NCBI GenBank assembly: GCA_023678885.1
Contig: CM043009.1
Span: 13,385,117-13,449,116, forward strand
Origin: Pogostemon cablin
Lineage: Eukaryota > Streptophyta > Magnoliopsida > Lamiales > Lamiaceae
Reading direction: 5' to 3'
DNA length: 64,000 bases
Shown: positions 10,812-22,136 of the stretch, piece after piece
Numbering within the stretch: position 1 is the first letter of the stretch
How the letters are laid out: each line of letters begins with the position of its first letter
Notes under the pieces: generated by a model
Databases searched by the model: none
What the model saw: the letters and a program-made list of their open reading frames with translations, nothing else
What the model was told of the DNA's origin: nothing
Position numbers and translations under genes: made by a program

Positions 10812-13800
10812 TCAATCAAGAGAGTCGAAATTTAAAGTCCTCATGCAAGACCTAAATTTTTCAACAGATAAGCATTTAGTACCCATATCAGCAGGATTAA
10901 ACTCAGATGCAATTTTTTCCAGGTTAACAATATCTTTTTCCACAATATCACGAATGAAATGATACCTAACATCTATATGCTTGGTTTTATCATGGAAAAC
11001 AGGATTTTTACACAACTGAATCGCAGACATACTATCAGAAAACACAGTGGCACATTTGTCAAGAAAACCTATTTCATTCAAAAGGCCTTGCAGCCAAATA
11101 GCTTCCTTTAAAGCATCAGTAATAGCCACGTATTCAGATTCAGTTGTAGATAAAGCAACCACATGCTGTAACTGAGACTTCCAACTTATGCAAGAGCCAC
11201 ACAAAGTAAACACATAAGAAGTTGTAGACTTCCTATTATCCATATCATTTGCATAATTGGAATCAACATAGCCAACAAGGCTCACACCATTTGCAGATTT
11301 GGAAAAGCGCAAACTTACCTCCATGGAGCCCTTGAGGTATCTCAAGAGCCATTTCAAAGCCTCCCAATGAGGCGCACCTGGATTAGCCATATACCTACTC
11401 AAGCAACTAACAGAATATGCAATATCTGGTCTAGTGCTAACCATAAGATACATAACAGACCCAATGGCATTGGAATAAGGAACCTTTTCCATTTCAGCAA
11501 TTTCAGAATCAGTCTTTGGAGACTGATCCTTACTTAACACAAAGTGAGCAGCAAGAGGCACATTCACAGTTTTAGCAGACATCATAAAGAATTTACTCAA
11601 AATCTTTTCAACATATGAAATCTGATTAAGCAAGAGAACATTGTTCTTCCTATCTCTATCAATGTTCATACCAAGAATCCTTTTAGCATCTCCAAGATCT
11701 TTCATATCAAAATTATCACATAGACTCTTTTGAACAAGCTCAACATATTCAAGATCAGGGCTAACAATTAGCATATCATCCACATATATGAGCAGAAAAA
11801 CAGGAACAGAAGTATCAATCTTGAAGTAAAGACAATTATCATGCAAGCTTCTCTTAAACTTCAACGATGTCATGCATTGATCAAACTTCTTATTCCACTG
11901 TCTAGGAGATTGTTTCAAGCCATACAAGGATTTCTTCAAAAAACATACATGATCAGGATTTTTGGGGTCCACAAAACCCTCAGGTTGTTTCATGAAAATC
12001 TTTTTGTCCAAATCACCATTAAGAAAAGCCGTTTTGACATCAATTTGCTTCAATTCCCAATCAAAATGAGCAACTAATGCAAGCATTATACGAACAGTGG
12101 TGAATTTAACAACAGGAGCAAAGATTTCATTATAATCAACCCCTTCCTTTTGAGTAAAACCTTTTGCTACCAATCTAGCTTCAAATCTAACATTTTCAGG
12201 CTCATGTTTCACTTTGAAAAGCCACTTGCAATCAACAACAGAGCAATGAGCAGGTTTTGGAACCAGAGTCCAAGTATGATTAACATGCAACGATTTCATT
12301 TCATCTTTCATAGCATTTAACCATTTCACAGAGTTGTCAGATTTTAAAACCTCTTGATAGGTCTTAGGTTCATTATCAATACTTTCAAACGCATTACAAG
12401 CATGAGTATCAATATGAAAATCATCATAGCTAGCAGGTGGCCTAATATTCCTTCTAGGTCTATCCCTAGGCAACACATAGTCATCATCTTCAGGAATATC
12501 ATGCATATTTTCATCTTTGATAGCAGGTTCATTGGCAACAAGTTCTTGATCAACAACAGTGTCAGGCAAGTTTTCAATATCAGATAACAAAGGAGACAAC
12601 TCCACCTCACTCGAAGAAGTGGTAGGATCATGTAAAGGCACAACATCAGGCAAAGGAGCAGATAAGCAAGGAAATTCAGATTCATTGAAGATCACATCCC
12701 TACTAATCACAATTTTGAAACCCGATTCAGAAAAATCCCACAGCCTATAACCTTTAACACCCTCAGGATAACCAAGAAAAACACATTTTTTACTCCTAGG
12801 ATCCAATTTCTCATGTTTCTGACGCACAAACGCAGCACAGCCAAATACACGTAGCACAGAATAATCAATACTTTTACCAAAAAACACATAGTCAGGGCAC
12901 TTACCCTTTAAAGGCACAGAGGGGGATTTGTTTATTAAAAATGCTACGGTAATAAGCGCCTCACCCCAAAACTTTTTAGAAAGTCCAGAAGACACCAACA
13001 TGCTCCTCACCCTTTCTAACAAAGTCCTATTCTTCCTCTCAGCAATCCCATTCTGTTGGGGAGTGTAAAGAGCAGACTTATGTCTCACAATTTCAGATTT
13101 GACACATAAATCATCCATGACATTATTGCAAAATTTCAATCCATTATCAGTTCTAAGATACTTAATCTTTTTACCCATTTGATTTTCAATCAAAGTTTTC
13201 CAATTTTTGAACTTTTCAAAAACATCAGATTTGTTTTTAAGCAAAATCACCCACACTTTTCTTGAAAAATCATAAATAATGGACAGAAAATACACATTGC
13301 CACCTTGAGTTGGCTCACTAGAAGGCCCCCACACATCAGCATGCAGGTACTCAAGTATATCACTACACGAAGAAGTCTTAGGGTACGGGGAAACATGGAA
13401 TTTCACCTTCGCATGTTTGCCTTGTACACAAGAATCACAGAAAAGAATGCATGTAAGCTTATCATTACCAAAAGAACCAGCTTTATGCAATATTTCAAGA
13501 CCTTTTCCACTCATGTGACCTAACCTACCATGCCAAATATTTGTTTTATCCTCTTTAACCGCGTTAGCAGACATAACAACAGATTTAGCACAACAAACAT
13601 ACAGGTTATTCCTTTTTTCAGCATTAAAGATGGGCACAGAACCCTTTACAATAGACATGCAACCCTTTCCCCACCTACCCTCAAGTCCCTCATCTTTAAG
13701 TGCAGCACAAGAAATCAAGTTGTTATACAAATCAGGCACATGTCGCACGTTTTTCAAAGTGATCACAGAATCATCTTCAAAACGCAAGCAAATGTCACCA

Positions 13801-14729
13801 ACACCAAGCACATCACATCTTTTTTCATTAGCCATAGACACAGATCCATGAGAAACATTTTTATATGAAGAGAAAAGATGTTTAAAAGGTGTCATATGAA
13901 ATGTGCAACCGGAATCCACAAGCCATTCACTATCACACAGAGATGAATGCACAGAATTCACACAACTATCAGAAATAGCAAACACATCACCATAATTCAC
14001 AGATTCAGAGGCAACATTAGCATGATCATTAGAATTATTCCTCTTAGGATGAGGACACTTGTTTGCAAAATGCCCCCTTTCATGGCAATTAAAGCATTTC
14101 TTCTTTTTCTTGTCCCCATTCTGATTATTCTGGGATTTCACATCAGAATTTTTGTCCTTGTTCTTATTCTTGTTCTTGTTACGATTGTTAGGTTTCCCCT
14201 TAACATGCATAACCTCCCCAGAATTCTTAACACCCCCATTTTGCTTTAAATCATGCTCTTTGCTTTTTAAGGCATTCACCACAATATCAAGAGTAACGTC
14301 ATCACGACCATACTTTATAGCAGATTTGACATAATTGTAAGAATCAGGTATAGCATTTAAAAGCACAATAGGAGTGTATTCATCAATATGCTTGTCACCA
14401 GTTAGCTTAATATCTTGAATCAACTTCATGAACACATCCAAATTTTCTTCAACATCTTTGTTTAAATCAAGTTTAAAACGAAAGAATTTTTCCAGAAGAA
14501 ACATTTTACTAGGCAAAGATGTTTCAGCGTACAGCTTATCCAACGTTTCCCACAAAACTTTTGCGGACTCATGCACACCAATTTTTCTAAGCACAGGATC
14601 AGAAAGATTCAAGATAATCACAGACAAAGTAAGCTCATTCATCTCAGCCTTTTTAGCAGGTGTATCATCCTTATCGTACGAGTGATCTACAGCTTTGAAT
14701 ACCCTTTGCTGAATGAGTATGCACTTCAT
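10812..14729 (-). CDS. Ty1/copia Gag-Pol polyprotein (1305 codons)
   Basis: Retrotransposon polyprotein that packages and copies the element RNA and integrates the cDNA. Domains in order: Gag (residues 1 to about 205), CCHC zinc knuckle CFNCHERGHFANKC (212-225), aspartic protease LVDSGC (about 270), integrase HHCC zinc finger (about 400-435), integrase core D, D, E (HADVWGP near 465, RTDNG near 528, PQQNGIAERKNR near 560), reverse transcriptase with YVDD (about 982), and RNase H (GYVDSNYAND near 1153, TTESEY near 1195). No internal stop is present. The usual Gag start lies upstream at ATG 14797-14795 (MASSSF), but one base appears to be missing near 14731, putting those first codons out of frame. 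The long frame can still start at ATG 14729. Autonomy is possible but unproven. Confidence 0.95.
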   Translation of the reverse strand: MKCILIQQRVFKAVDHSYDKDDTPAKKAEMNELTLSVIILNLSDPVLRKIGVHESAKVLWETLDKLYAETSLPSKMFLLEKFFRFKLDLNKDVEENLDVFMKLIQDIKLTGDKHIDEYTPIVLLNAIPDSYNYVKSAIKYGRDDVTLDIVVNALKSKEHDLKQNGGVKNSGEVMHVKGKPNNRNKNKNKNKDKNSDVKSQNNQNGDKKKKKCFNCHERGHFANKCPHPKRNNSNDHANVASESVNYGDVFAISDSCVNSVHSSLCDSEWLVDSGCTFHMTPFKHLFSSYKNVSHGSVSMANEKRCDVLGVGDICLRFEDDSVITLKNVRHVPDLYNNLISCAALKDEGLEGRWGKGCMSIVKGSVPIFNAEKRNNLYVCCAKSVVMSANAVKEDKTNIWHGRLGHMSGKGLEILHKAGSFGNDKLTCILFCDSCVQGKHAKVKFHVSPYPKTSSCSDILEYLHADVWGPSSEPTQGGNVYFLSIIYDFSRKVWVILLKNKSDVFEKFKNWKTLIENQMGKKIKYLRTDNGLKFCNNVMDDLCVKSEIVRHKSALYTPQQNGIAERKNRTLLERVRSMLVSSGLSKKFWGEALITVAFLINKSPSVPLKGKCPDYVFFGKSIDYSVLRVFGCAAFVRQKHEKLDPRSKKCVFLGYPEGVKGYRLWDFSESGFKIVISRDVIFNESEFPCLSAPLPDVVPLHDPTTSSSEVELSPLLSDIENLPDTVVDQELVANEPAIKDENMHDIPEDDDYVLPRDRPRRNIRPPASYDDFHIDTHACNAFESIDNEPKTYQEVLKSDNSVKWLNAMKDEMKSLHVNHTWTLVPKPAHCSVVDCKWLFKVKHEPENVRFEARLVAKGFTQKEGVDYNEIFAPVVKFTTVRIMLALVAHFDWELKQIDVKTAFLNGDLDKKIFMKQPEGFVDPKNPDHVCFLKKSLYGLKQSPRQWNKKFDQCMTSLKFKRSLHDNCLYFKIDTSVPVFLLIYVDDMLIVSPDLEYVELVQKSLCDNFDMKDLGDAKRILGMNIDRDRKNNVLLLNQISYVEKILSKFFMMSAKTVNVPLAAHFVLSKDQSPKTDSEIAEMEKVPYSNAIGSVMYLMVSTRPDIAYSVSCLSRYMANPGAPHWEALKWLLRYLKGSMEVSLRFSKSANGVSLVGYVDSNYANDMDNRKSTTSYVFTLCGSCISWKSQLQHVVALSTTESEYVAITDALKEAIWLQGLLNEIGFLDKCATVFSDSMSAIQLCKNPVFHDKTKHIDVRYHFIRDIVEKDIVNLEKIASEFNPADMGTKCLSVEKFRSCMRTLNFDSLD

Positions 14730-15737
14730 TTCTGTTTCCAGATACTGAAGTCTCGCTTACCATCAAACGGTGCTTGTCCAAACGAAGACGAAGCCATGAG
14801 TATTTAAAGTTGAGTAGAACACACTTTGAACGGAGAAAATACAGAATTACAGAGCAACAATCTGTCACACACCAGGTTGGCACTACTCTAATCACACACA
14901 AAGCGAGAAACGGAGCAGTATAACACACAAGGACAGATTTTCAGCAGCGAAAATTGAAAGACTAAGATGACAGTTTCACAAAAGAAACAAACAAGAACAG
15001 TAATAAGAGGGTCAGCCGCCTCAGGGCATCACACAAGAGCAAATAAGAGGGCCAGCCGCCTTAGGGCATCAGACAAGAAAAATAAATAAGAAAGGCTCAA
15101 GCTATTTCACCAGAGCGGTGTCTCCGACGAGAACACCGTACCACCTCTACGAGCCACCAGCCCGTTACTTAATGGGGGCGGATCCCTCGTAGTCTTGTTC
15201 ACGTAGCAAACACGAACGGGGCAGCCTCCACTCCAAGTTTCAACCTACACACAAAGTGAGAAACATTGGGGGTTAGTAAAGGCACAATCTGAAAAAATTT
15301 CAGAAAAGAACTATCCGGAAAAATAACAAAACAAATCTGAAATTTTTCTGAACAATATAAAATGAGGAGGAGAGACACTTCCCTTCCAAAAAATGGAGAG
15401 CCCAATCTAACCGGAACCCTAATGCCGGCGGTCAACTTCGACGGTCAACGGCGGCGGTGGCCGGAGGTCAGCGGCGGCGGCAGCACGATCTGACCGGGCT
15501 GAGCAGATCCGTAACGATCCCTCCAGATCGCGAGCCGGCAAACTGAGGAACCCCGCGACGGCGGTCAGCTGCGTTTAGCAACGGCGGCGTACAGCGGCAG
15601 CGCGGTTGGAGGCAGGTGGCGGCTCCGATTCCAGCGAGAAAATCCGGCGGCGGCCGGACGACGGCGATCTCCCACCGGCGGCTGACGGTCAGCAGCTTCG
15701 GGAGATGGACGGACGACGAAACCCGCTCTGATACCAC
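14730..15737 (-). other. Copia leader, PBS and out-of-frame Gag start
   Basis: Untranslated leader of roughly 0.9 kb between the 5' LTR and Gag. The primer binding site TGGTATCAGAGC (15736-15725) is complementary to the 3' end of initiator tRNA-Met and is separated from the LTR by one base. The leader is GC-rich at 15400-15730 with CGGCGG runs. It also has a tandem duplication at about 15000-15090 built on AAGAGGG(T/C)CAGCCGCCT. The original ATG at 14797-14795 is separated from the long frame by a 1-nt deletion. Confidence 0.85.
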
Positions 15738-15995
15738 TGTTAGGCGGATGCGGTCGTCATCGTCGTCCGTGTTGGTCGTCTACGCCGGAGAAGGTGGTCG
15801 AGGGATGAACTCCACAGTGCTCAGATTCCCGTTGAACTCACACAAGAATTCAAATCCACATTCTACCCATTAGGGTCACAAATGGGTGATTAAATGAGAT
15901 CAAAAGTGTAAGGCTATGAGTCCAATTAATTGGAATGGACCAAATACTTAGGAAAGAAGACCATCATTTGTGCCATAACCCAAAAGGGTCCAACA
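15738..15995 (-). repeat. 5' LTR of copia element
   Basis: It matches 10260-10523, begins TGTTAGG and ends CCAACA. It is next to the initiator tRNA-Met primer binding site, so it is the 5' LTR of the minus-strand element and should hold its promoter. Confidence 0.95.
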
Positions 15996-16239
15996 CATAC
16001 CAACACAAAAGTTGAAACCCAAACATACTTTTGACGGAGTGCAGAAATACTGCTCAATTAAAGTAAAAACACGAACATTTAGGTCCGAAATCGTTCTTTA
16101 AGTTATGCATTTAGTTCACAAAATCCGCTTATAGTAAGCTTAATGCAAGTATAAAAATGGGAAGAGAACGCACAGTTCTCTGTCGCAATTCGCATATAAT
16201 GTCTAACTGTGGGCGGAGAGAAATAGAGTAGCGGAGGTG

Positions 16240-16450
16240 GCCGTACCTTTGTGTTCGAGAATGAGGGGAGGCCGGAAGCACTTGCGTACAGAAGCAATTA
16301 TTCAGACAGCCGTCGGCGGCAATCGATTCTTACAAATAGGAATTGAAAGAATTCCCCAAAGAGGCTTGGTTGATTAAGAGAAGGCGGCGCCGGCGTGGAT
16401 TGAGATTTCTCCTTTCAGCATGACTGCACCATTCTACCTGTTCCCCGTAA
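16240..16450 (-). other. Possible first exon of a minus-strand gene
   Basis: A GC-richer patch with codon-like texture (GGCGCCGGCGT, GCCGCCGACGG) ends on the minus strand in GAACACAAAG followed by GTACGG, a plausible splice donor near 16247. Several short frames are closed by stops, so it would be mainly 5' untranslated. It could be a distal first exon of the THG1-like gene, with the copia element lying in the intervening intron, or of an unrelated gene. No homology is recognised. Confidence 0.3.
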
Positions 16451-16609
16451 TTAATTTGGGTTCTTTTTAAATTTTTTAATGAACGACGATTATTTAAAAT
16501 AATACTAAATCCTAATGTCATGATTAGTACATGAAATGGAATGATTTAGGAATACATTCAGTTCTAAATTTTCATTTTTATGTTTGATATGTTTTTCATA
16601 ATGAATATG

Positions 16610-17425
16610 TATTCTTTAAGACGACTCGATCTCTTGTTATAGTAGTGTGTCTCTTGGATGAAAGTCACATGACTTTCTTCATCCGTTTCTAAAATATCCA
16701 TTTTACTATTTTTGAAGTCCACTTCAAAAGTATTCATTTTCCCTATTTAGTAAAAAAGTATATAATATGATCTACCACTTCCTTCTAATACAACTGCCCA
16801 CTTTACATATAATAATAATACTTTTTAATACACGTGCAAAAAGCAAATGGATACCTTAAAAGCGACGGAGAGAGTAAGAGATTAAATGCGATTTTAAATG
16901 GGGTTAAACAACCGTTAGGTCATAAGAAAAGTAATCATTAATCCCTTATCACAAAAAAAAAAGGAAATAAGATCTTCATATGGAAGTGTTGACAATGAAA
17001 ACATTTTTTTGAAACATCAAAGCAGACATCGGAAAGTCGTTTTCTTAGTACCCTTTAATTTCCAAAGTCAAGTTTCAACCATCCATTCCATTGGAACAAA
17101 GAGTGTAAATTTAAGAATTTAAGCATCCAGCCCCTAGATTGGAACAAATTATTTTCATTATCAATATCTTCCCTCTTGTAATTGAACATTCGTGATTTTT
17201 ACAGGATCTGATTTCCATTATCAACTCAGGGTATACTCAAAATCCAATTTTTTTATGATTATTGGGATTGATATTTCCTTAAGGGGGTGAACGGTTGTCT
17301 AACCTCGTTAAAAATCGCATTTAATCTCTTATTTCTCGGTATAGAAAAATGTTCACGTGGCTTTCATCCAAGAGGTAAAACACACTACTGTAATAGGGGA
17401 TCCGAGTCGCTTTAAGATTGGAAAT
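16610..17425. mobile_element. Inverted-repeat (foldback-like) element
   Basis: The arms are inverted copies. Left CGACTCGATCTCTTGTTATAGT and GTCTCTTGGATGAAAG match the right arm near 17370-17415. Left GATTAAATGCGATTTTAAA (about 16880) matches right TTTAAAAATCGCATTTAATC near 17310. The spacing is enlarged on the left because a Stowaway MITE sits inside that arm. No clear target duplication is seen, and there is no coding capacity. Confidence 0.65.
16679..16874. mobile_element. Degenerate Stowaway MITE nested in inverted repeat
   Basis: Same subfamily as 403-603: it shares TCCATTTTACTATTTTTG, ATTCATTTTCCCTATTTAG and the CCCACTTTACATATAATAAT segment, and ends GCGACGGAGAGAG followed by TA. The left terminus is worn. 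It interrupts the left arm of the inverted-repeat element. Confidence 0.75.
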
Positions 17426-17481
17426 TATGATTCCTTTCACCACATGGCTTTACCCATCCCCATATTTCATGAAATCAAATA

Positions 17482-17578
17482 CTCCCTCAGTCCCCTGATA
17501 ATCCCCTGATAAGGTATTCATTTCACTATTTTGATAGTTCATTTCCAACGTATCTATTTTTCTTTTTTAGCAAAAGTA

Positions 17579-17614
<36 letters not shown>

Positions 17615-17710
17615 ATCACTACTAATACAAATACCCACTTTATATAAAATAATAATACTCCTTAATCCATGTGCAAAAACAATTGGTACGTTATCGATGG
17701 ACGAAGTGAG
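17482..17710. mobile_element. Degenerate Stowaway MITE with internal (AT)n
   Basis: It begins CTCCCTCAGTCCC after TA and ends GGACGAAGTGAG before TA. It belongs to the same subfamily as 403-603 but carries a (TA)n microsatellite at about 17580-17612, apparently grown from the ATAT at the homologous place. Confidence 0.75.
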
Positions 17711-18062
17711 TATTCATTTTATTTTTTTATTTTATATAGTATAAGATACATTAATAATTATAATTAAATTATTTTTATTTATATCACATCTCTTTTTATA
17801 TAAATACGAATTAAAAAATACCTTAATTTTTTTTCATTTAACATATAATTTTCATATTAAAATTTTTATTAAATTATTTACTAAAAATATTAAAAATTTT
17901 AAAATTTTAAATAAAAAATTATTATAATTTAATATTCATTATAATATAAGAAAAATAAAATTTTGTAAAAGAAAGGAATTTAAAATAAAAAAAATTATAT
18001 AATTAATTAAAATTTTATTCTAAATAAAAATTATTAAATTATATAAATTAATATTATTTTTA
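17711..18062. other. AT-rich DNA, nothing recognised
   Basis: Almost pure A and T with scattered TTTAAAATTTT motifs. No reading frame, repeat unit or RNA structure stands out. Confidence 0.6.
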
Positions 18063-18345
18063 AGACAAGCTCTCTTGTGAGATATTACATATGTGAGACG
18101 GTTCCTAATACGTGTTAAAGTATGTCTATTATACAAATAAAATATGCTTAATGATTGATAAAATATGTTTTCTAAAGTATAATAAATGATCAATTAAAGT
18201 ATAATTTTAGGGCGTTATAAATAATTATTTATTGACATACTTTAACTACAAATAAACATATTTTACATATATAATAAGTATACTTTTATAATGGGTCAAC
18301 TCGTCTCACAACCGTCCCACAAGAAAATGTCTCTATTTTTAAATT
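18063..18345. mobile_element. MITE of the GTCTCTTGTGAGACG family, diverged
   Basis: It begins near GACAAGCTCTCTTGTGAGA and ends CGTCCCACAAGAAAATGTC, and shares internal phrases (GTGTTAAAGTATGTCTATTA, GACATACTTTAAC, CAAATAA) with the better preserved copy at 49805-50080. The termini are worn, so the edges are approximate. Confidence 0.75.
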
Positions 18346-18804
18346 GAAAACACATATGTAATATTAAATATAAAATTTAATTTTATTTATATAATTTTTT
18401 TTCAAATTACATACATTTTTTTATTTAAATTTTAAATATTATAATTTTTTTTTAATTTTTACTCATATTTTTTTATTAGAATAATTATTAAAATACATTA
18501 AATTTATTGAAATTTAAATTAATTTAAAATTCAAATAAAATACAAATAGTGAAATTTGAATTAGGTTAATGAATGTATTTTCTATTACCAGAATTATTCT
18601 TGATCATTACCAATTATGAGAATAATATATTTTGTCATTTCTTTCCATCTCTATTCCATTTATGAATTCATTTCATTCCATTAATTCCATTCCATTGTAA
18701 TTTCATTCAATCATACCAATCATGGTGTAAATTCTAAACATACCATAAAATATGTACGACAAAATTATAATTTTATCCTAAAAATTAATTATAAATATTA
18801 GAGA

Positions 18805-18879
<75 letters not shown>

Positions 18880-19891
18880 TAATGTAATATAAGAGTATAA
18901 TTTTAGGCTGAGTCCTTTCAGAGGCCGTTTGTTTTGGCCTTATTTTAAGCCGTCGGTTTGACTTATTCCATTGACTATGTCAATTTTTTATTTTTCTGTT
19001 CCCTTCCCTTTTCTTATTTTCATTTCCCTTTTAATAAAACACATCACTTATAATAGGCAAAAAAAAAAGTGTCTCCAAAACTCATGTTTTTCGAAAGTCG
19101 TACCCTTTAATATTAATTGTTATACTCTTTCGTATAAGAACTTATACTCTTATTTTCAAAGAAATTCTTTTTAAATAAATATTTATACTATTCATATTTC
19201 AGTCGACATTTTCAATAAAAAAAGTATACGCTTATTAATTAAAGTGTACTATATCTTTTAGAACAAAATGTTATACTCTTATACATTTTGTGCACCTAGG
19301 GATACAAGAGATCAACTCATAATAATATTTAATTATAGTAAAAATTAGTATTACCTCAATCTCATAAACAAATTCATACTTACTACTTTTGTCCGCTCCA
19401 TAAATAAACTCACACCCCCAAATATGGAAATAGATACAATTCAACAACCCTAAAACACACTTTAATTTCAAAATTGACACCACTTTAGAACTCACATAAC
19501 TTATTTTATAATTTATTTATTATCTAAAAATATCAAATTATCTTATAAGCAAGTAAATTTTTTTTTTCTAGATTCAGAAACAAGATTAACCGAGTAAAAC
19601 TCAAACACGATTAGTTCACAAAACCAATAAATAAGGAAAAAGATTTGTGTGTAATCGTGTCATGAAAAGAATTTTTTGAGATAAATAAGAAGTAATACCC
19701 TTTTATAACAGAAAGTGAGTACTTAATTGATAAAAATTTATAATTGTGTTGTGTACTATTTAATGACCATTAATGGGTTTATTACTGATAGATATAAGTT
19801 TTAATAGCCTAATTATTAGGAGATACAAAATCAAATTGAATTACTAAGAGATACATTCTGATATTTTTTTTCCAAGTTTACCCTTAATATT

Positions 19892-19981
<90 letters not shown>

Positions 19982-20669
19982 TTAATTAATTATACTTTGA
20001 GTTTCAATACAGATATGATACATATATTACTGTGCATTGATTATGTACTCTCCATAAAAAAATGATACATTATGTTGTTGTATATATTATTCAATAATTT
20101 AGATGTTCAATAATAATCATCGTTCTTATATATTTACTTGTATCCATAAAGATAGGATATATTATGTCACATTATGTATATATTGTTAAATAATTTAGAT
20201 GTTCAATAATAATCACCATCCTTATCTATGTACTTGTACACCAATGTGAAAATGAACACCAAAGTTAAAAAAATTATAAATCATTATAATCACCGTCCTT
20301 ATCACTTACTTGTACACCAATGCAAAAATGAACACCAATGTTAAAAAGTACCATTCTTATCACTTATTTGTACACCAATGTGAAAATGAACATCAATATT
20401 AAAAAATAGTATTATTATAAAATTATAATACATAATTAATATGTCACGTTTTATGTAGTTGCAATTAATATGAGGTATTAGCGTTCGAAAACTCAAATAT
20501 TGTTTTATTCAATTATAAAATATTCTTTACAGTGATATACATTAGTGATTTTTTTACTTGCTTCACAAGACTTCTGATTAATATTTATAGACATTCTGCT
20601 TCTTTTTATGTATAAAGTAATGTATACGTTATTGATAAAGATTTGCACACCCACGTTCAATAAAGAATA
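18346..20669. other. AT-rich intergenic DNA with microsatellites and local repeats
   Basis: (TA)n tracts lie at about 18809-18873 and 19894-19976. Between about 20010 and 20400, roughly 100-bp diverged units repeat (TTAGATGTTCAATAATAATCA, CTTGTACACCAATGTGAAAA). No coding region is recognised. Confidence 0.6.
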
Positions 20670-20880
20670 CTAAAACTCTAAATCTAAACCCTAAAACCTT
20701 AAACTGTAAACCCTAAAACCCTATTTAGGGTTTAGAATTTAGGGGTTAGGGTTAGAGTTTTAGGATTTGGGGTTTTGGGTTTTAGGGTTTATGGTTTAGA
20801 GTTTATGGTTATAGAGTTTAGGATTTAGGGTTTTGGGCTTTAGGATTCTAGGTTTAGGGGTTTAGGGCTTTAGGGTTTAA
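20670..20880. repeat. Degenerate interstitial telomere-like repeats, inverted
   Basis: Plant telomere-type units occur first as CCCTAAA (about 20680-20722) and then, from about 20724, as TTTAGGG variants through 20880. The switch point is the palindrome CCCTATTTAGGG. Many units carry substitutions, so this is an old interstitial patch and not a chromosome end. Confidence 0.8.
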
Positions 20881-22131
20881 AATTCAATCATAATCATTTC
20901 AATGATATTGTACACTTCTATTAATTACTCATAAAACTATACAAACGACTAATTGTACACAATATATAATTGCACATTTTTATTTATTTCTTAATTGTGT
21001 ACACTAATTTTCATAATTCACAATAACTCGTTTTGTGACTGAAAAAATCAAGAGATATTAAATGTCAAGGATTCGAATATTTGCATTGGCGTTCAGATGT
21101 TCCTATTAGATACCAAGCATAGAATGTTCCTATTATATGAGTGAGAGAATGCACACTGTTGAACATTATGTTCAAAATTCTATCGTGTATTTTTTGTGCG
21201 ATTAAATCGTGTATTTTTTCCGCTAAAGAATATGCACCAATGTACTAGAAAATTCCTATTGATATGGGTGAGACATTAAGGATAATTATCACCACCCCTC
21301 TTAAATTTAATCGCGTATTTATTTCCTTTTAAGAATGCACTGTAATGTACATTATGTTCAAAATTTAATGTATAATATTTTTGGTAATTTAATCGTGTAT
21401 TTTTTTTCCTAAAATCAATTGCACATTGATATATTAGTGTAAATATTATGATCGCAAGTTAATAGCATATTTTAGTTTCTCTCTCTAGAATTTATTTTTA
21501 TTTGAAGCATGCATGTAGGAGGAATTTTAGGATAACTGTAACATTCATTTTAAATAATTTATGCACATTGGCGTTAAAAGAAATTAATTTAAAGAGGCAT
21601 AATTGTCGTTCAAAGATGCACATTCAGTTTTTTGAATATGCTCATTAATTCCATTCAGAGATTGGAGTTCAGAGATGCTCATTATGTTTTTCAATGATGC
21701 ACATTTGCGTTCAGAGATTCCTATTAGATACCAAGCATAGAAAAGTCCTATTATTTGTGTATTGATATGGGTGAGAGATTTAAGGAGATATTTAAGGATA
21801 ATTATGTTGACCATTCCTTCACTTTAATAGTGTATTTTTTGTTTATATATCAAGAATGCATAGTAATGTACATTATGTTCAAAATTTAATATATAATATT
21901 TTTGATAATTATATTGCATATTTTTTCCCTCAAAAGAATGCACACTGATGTACATTAGTGTAAATATTGTGATCGTGATTTAATAGGGTATTTTTGTTCC
22001 TCTCTCCAAAATTTGTTTCCATCTAAAGAATGTAAGAGGGATTTTAGGATAATTAATGTAATATTCCTTTTAAATAAATTATGCACATTAGTGTTAACAT
22101 GGGCAGTTTGGGAAATGAAAAATATAATTTT
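20881..22131. other. AT-rich DNA with a duplicated segment
   Basis: A segment near 21090-21430 (GTTCCTATTAGATACCAAGC, then TATGTTCAAAATTTAATG) recurs diverged at about 21708-21990, spaced roughly 620 bp apart. Repeated phrases such as TGCACATTGGCGTT are scattered through it. No protein is recognisable in any frame. Confidence 0.6.
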
Positions 22132-22136
22132 GTATC

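Larger units (their letters stand above)
10260..15995 (-). mobile_element. Nearly intact Ty1/copia LTR retrotransposon
   Basis: Complete element of about 5.7 kb with identical 5-bp target duplications CATAC at 10255-10259 and 15996-16000. LTRs of 264 and 258 bp start TGTTAGG and end CCAACA. A primer binding site and polypurine tract sit next to the correct LTRs for minus-strand orientation. One long Gag-PR-INT-RT-RH frame, in the Ty1/copia domain order, covers most of the interior. By hand count the LTRs differ at about a dozen positions plus a 6-bp gap, pointing to a fairly recent insertion. Confidence 0.96.

Noticed and set aside
10496..10855. Plus-strand 119-codon frame
   Set aside because: It overlaps the copia 3' LTR, polypurine tract and the end of the Gag-Pol frame on the opposite strand.
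15468..15873. GC-rich frames in the copia leader and 5' LTR
   Set aside because: They are composition effects in untranslated leader, lie on both strands and match no domain.
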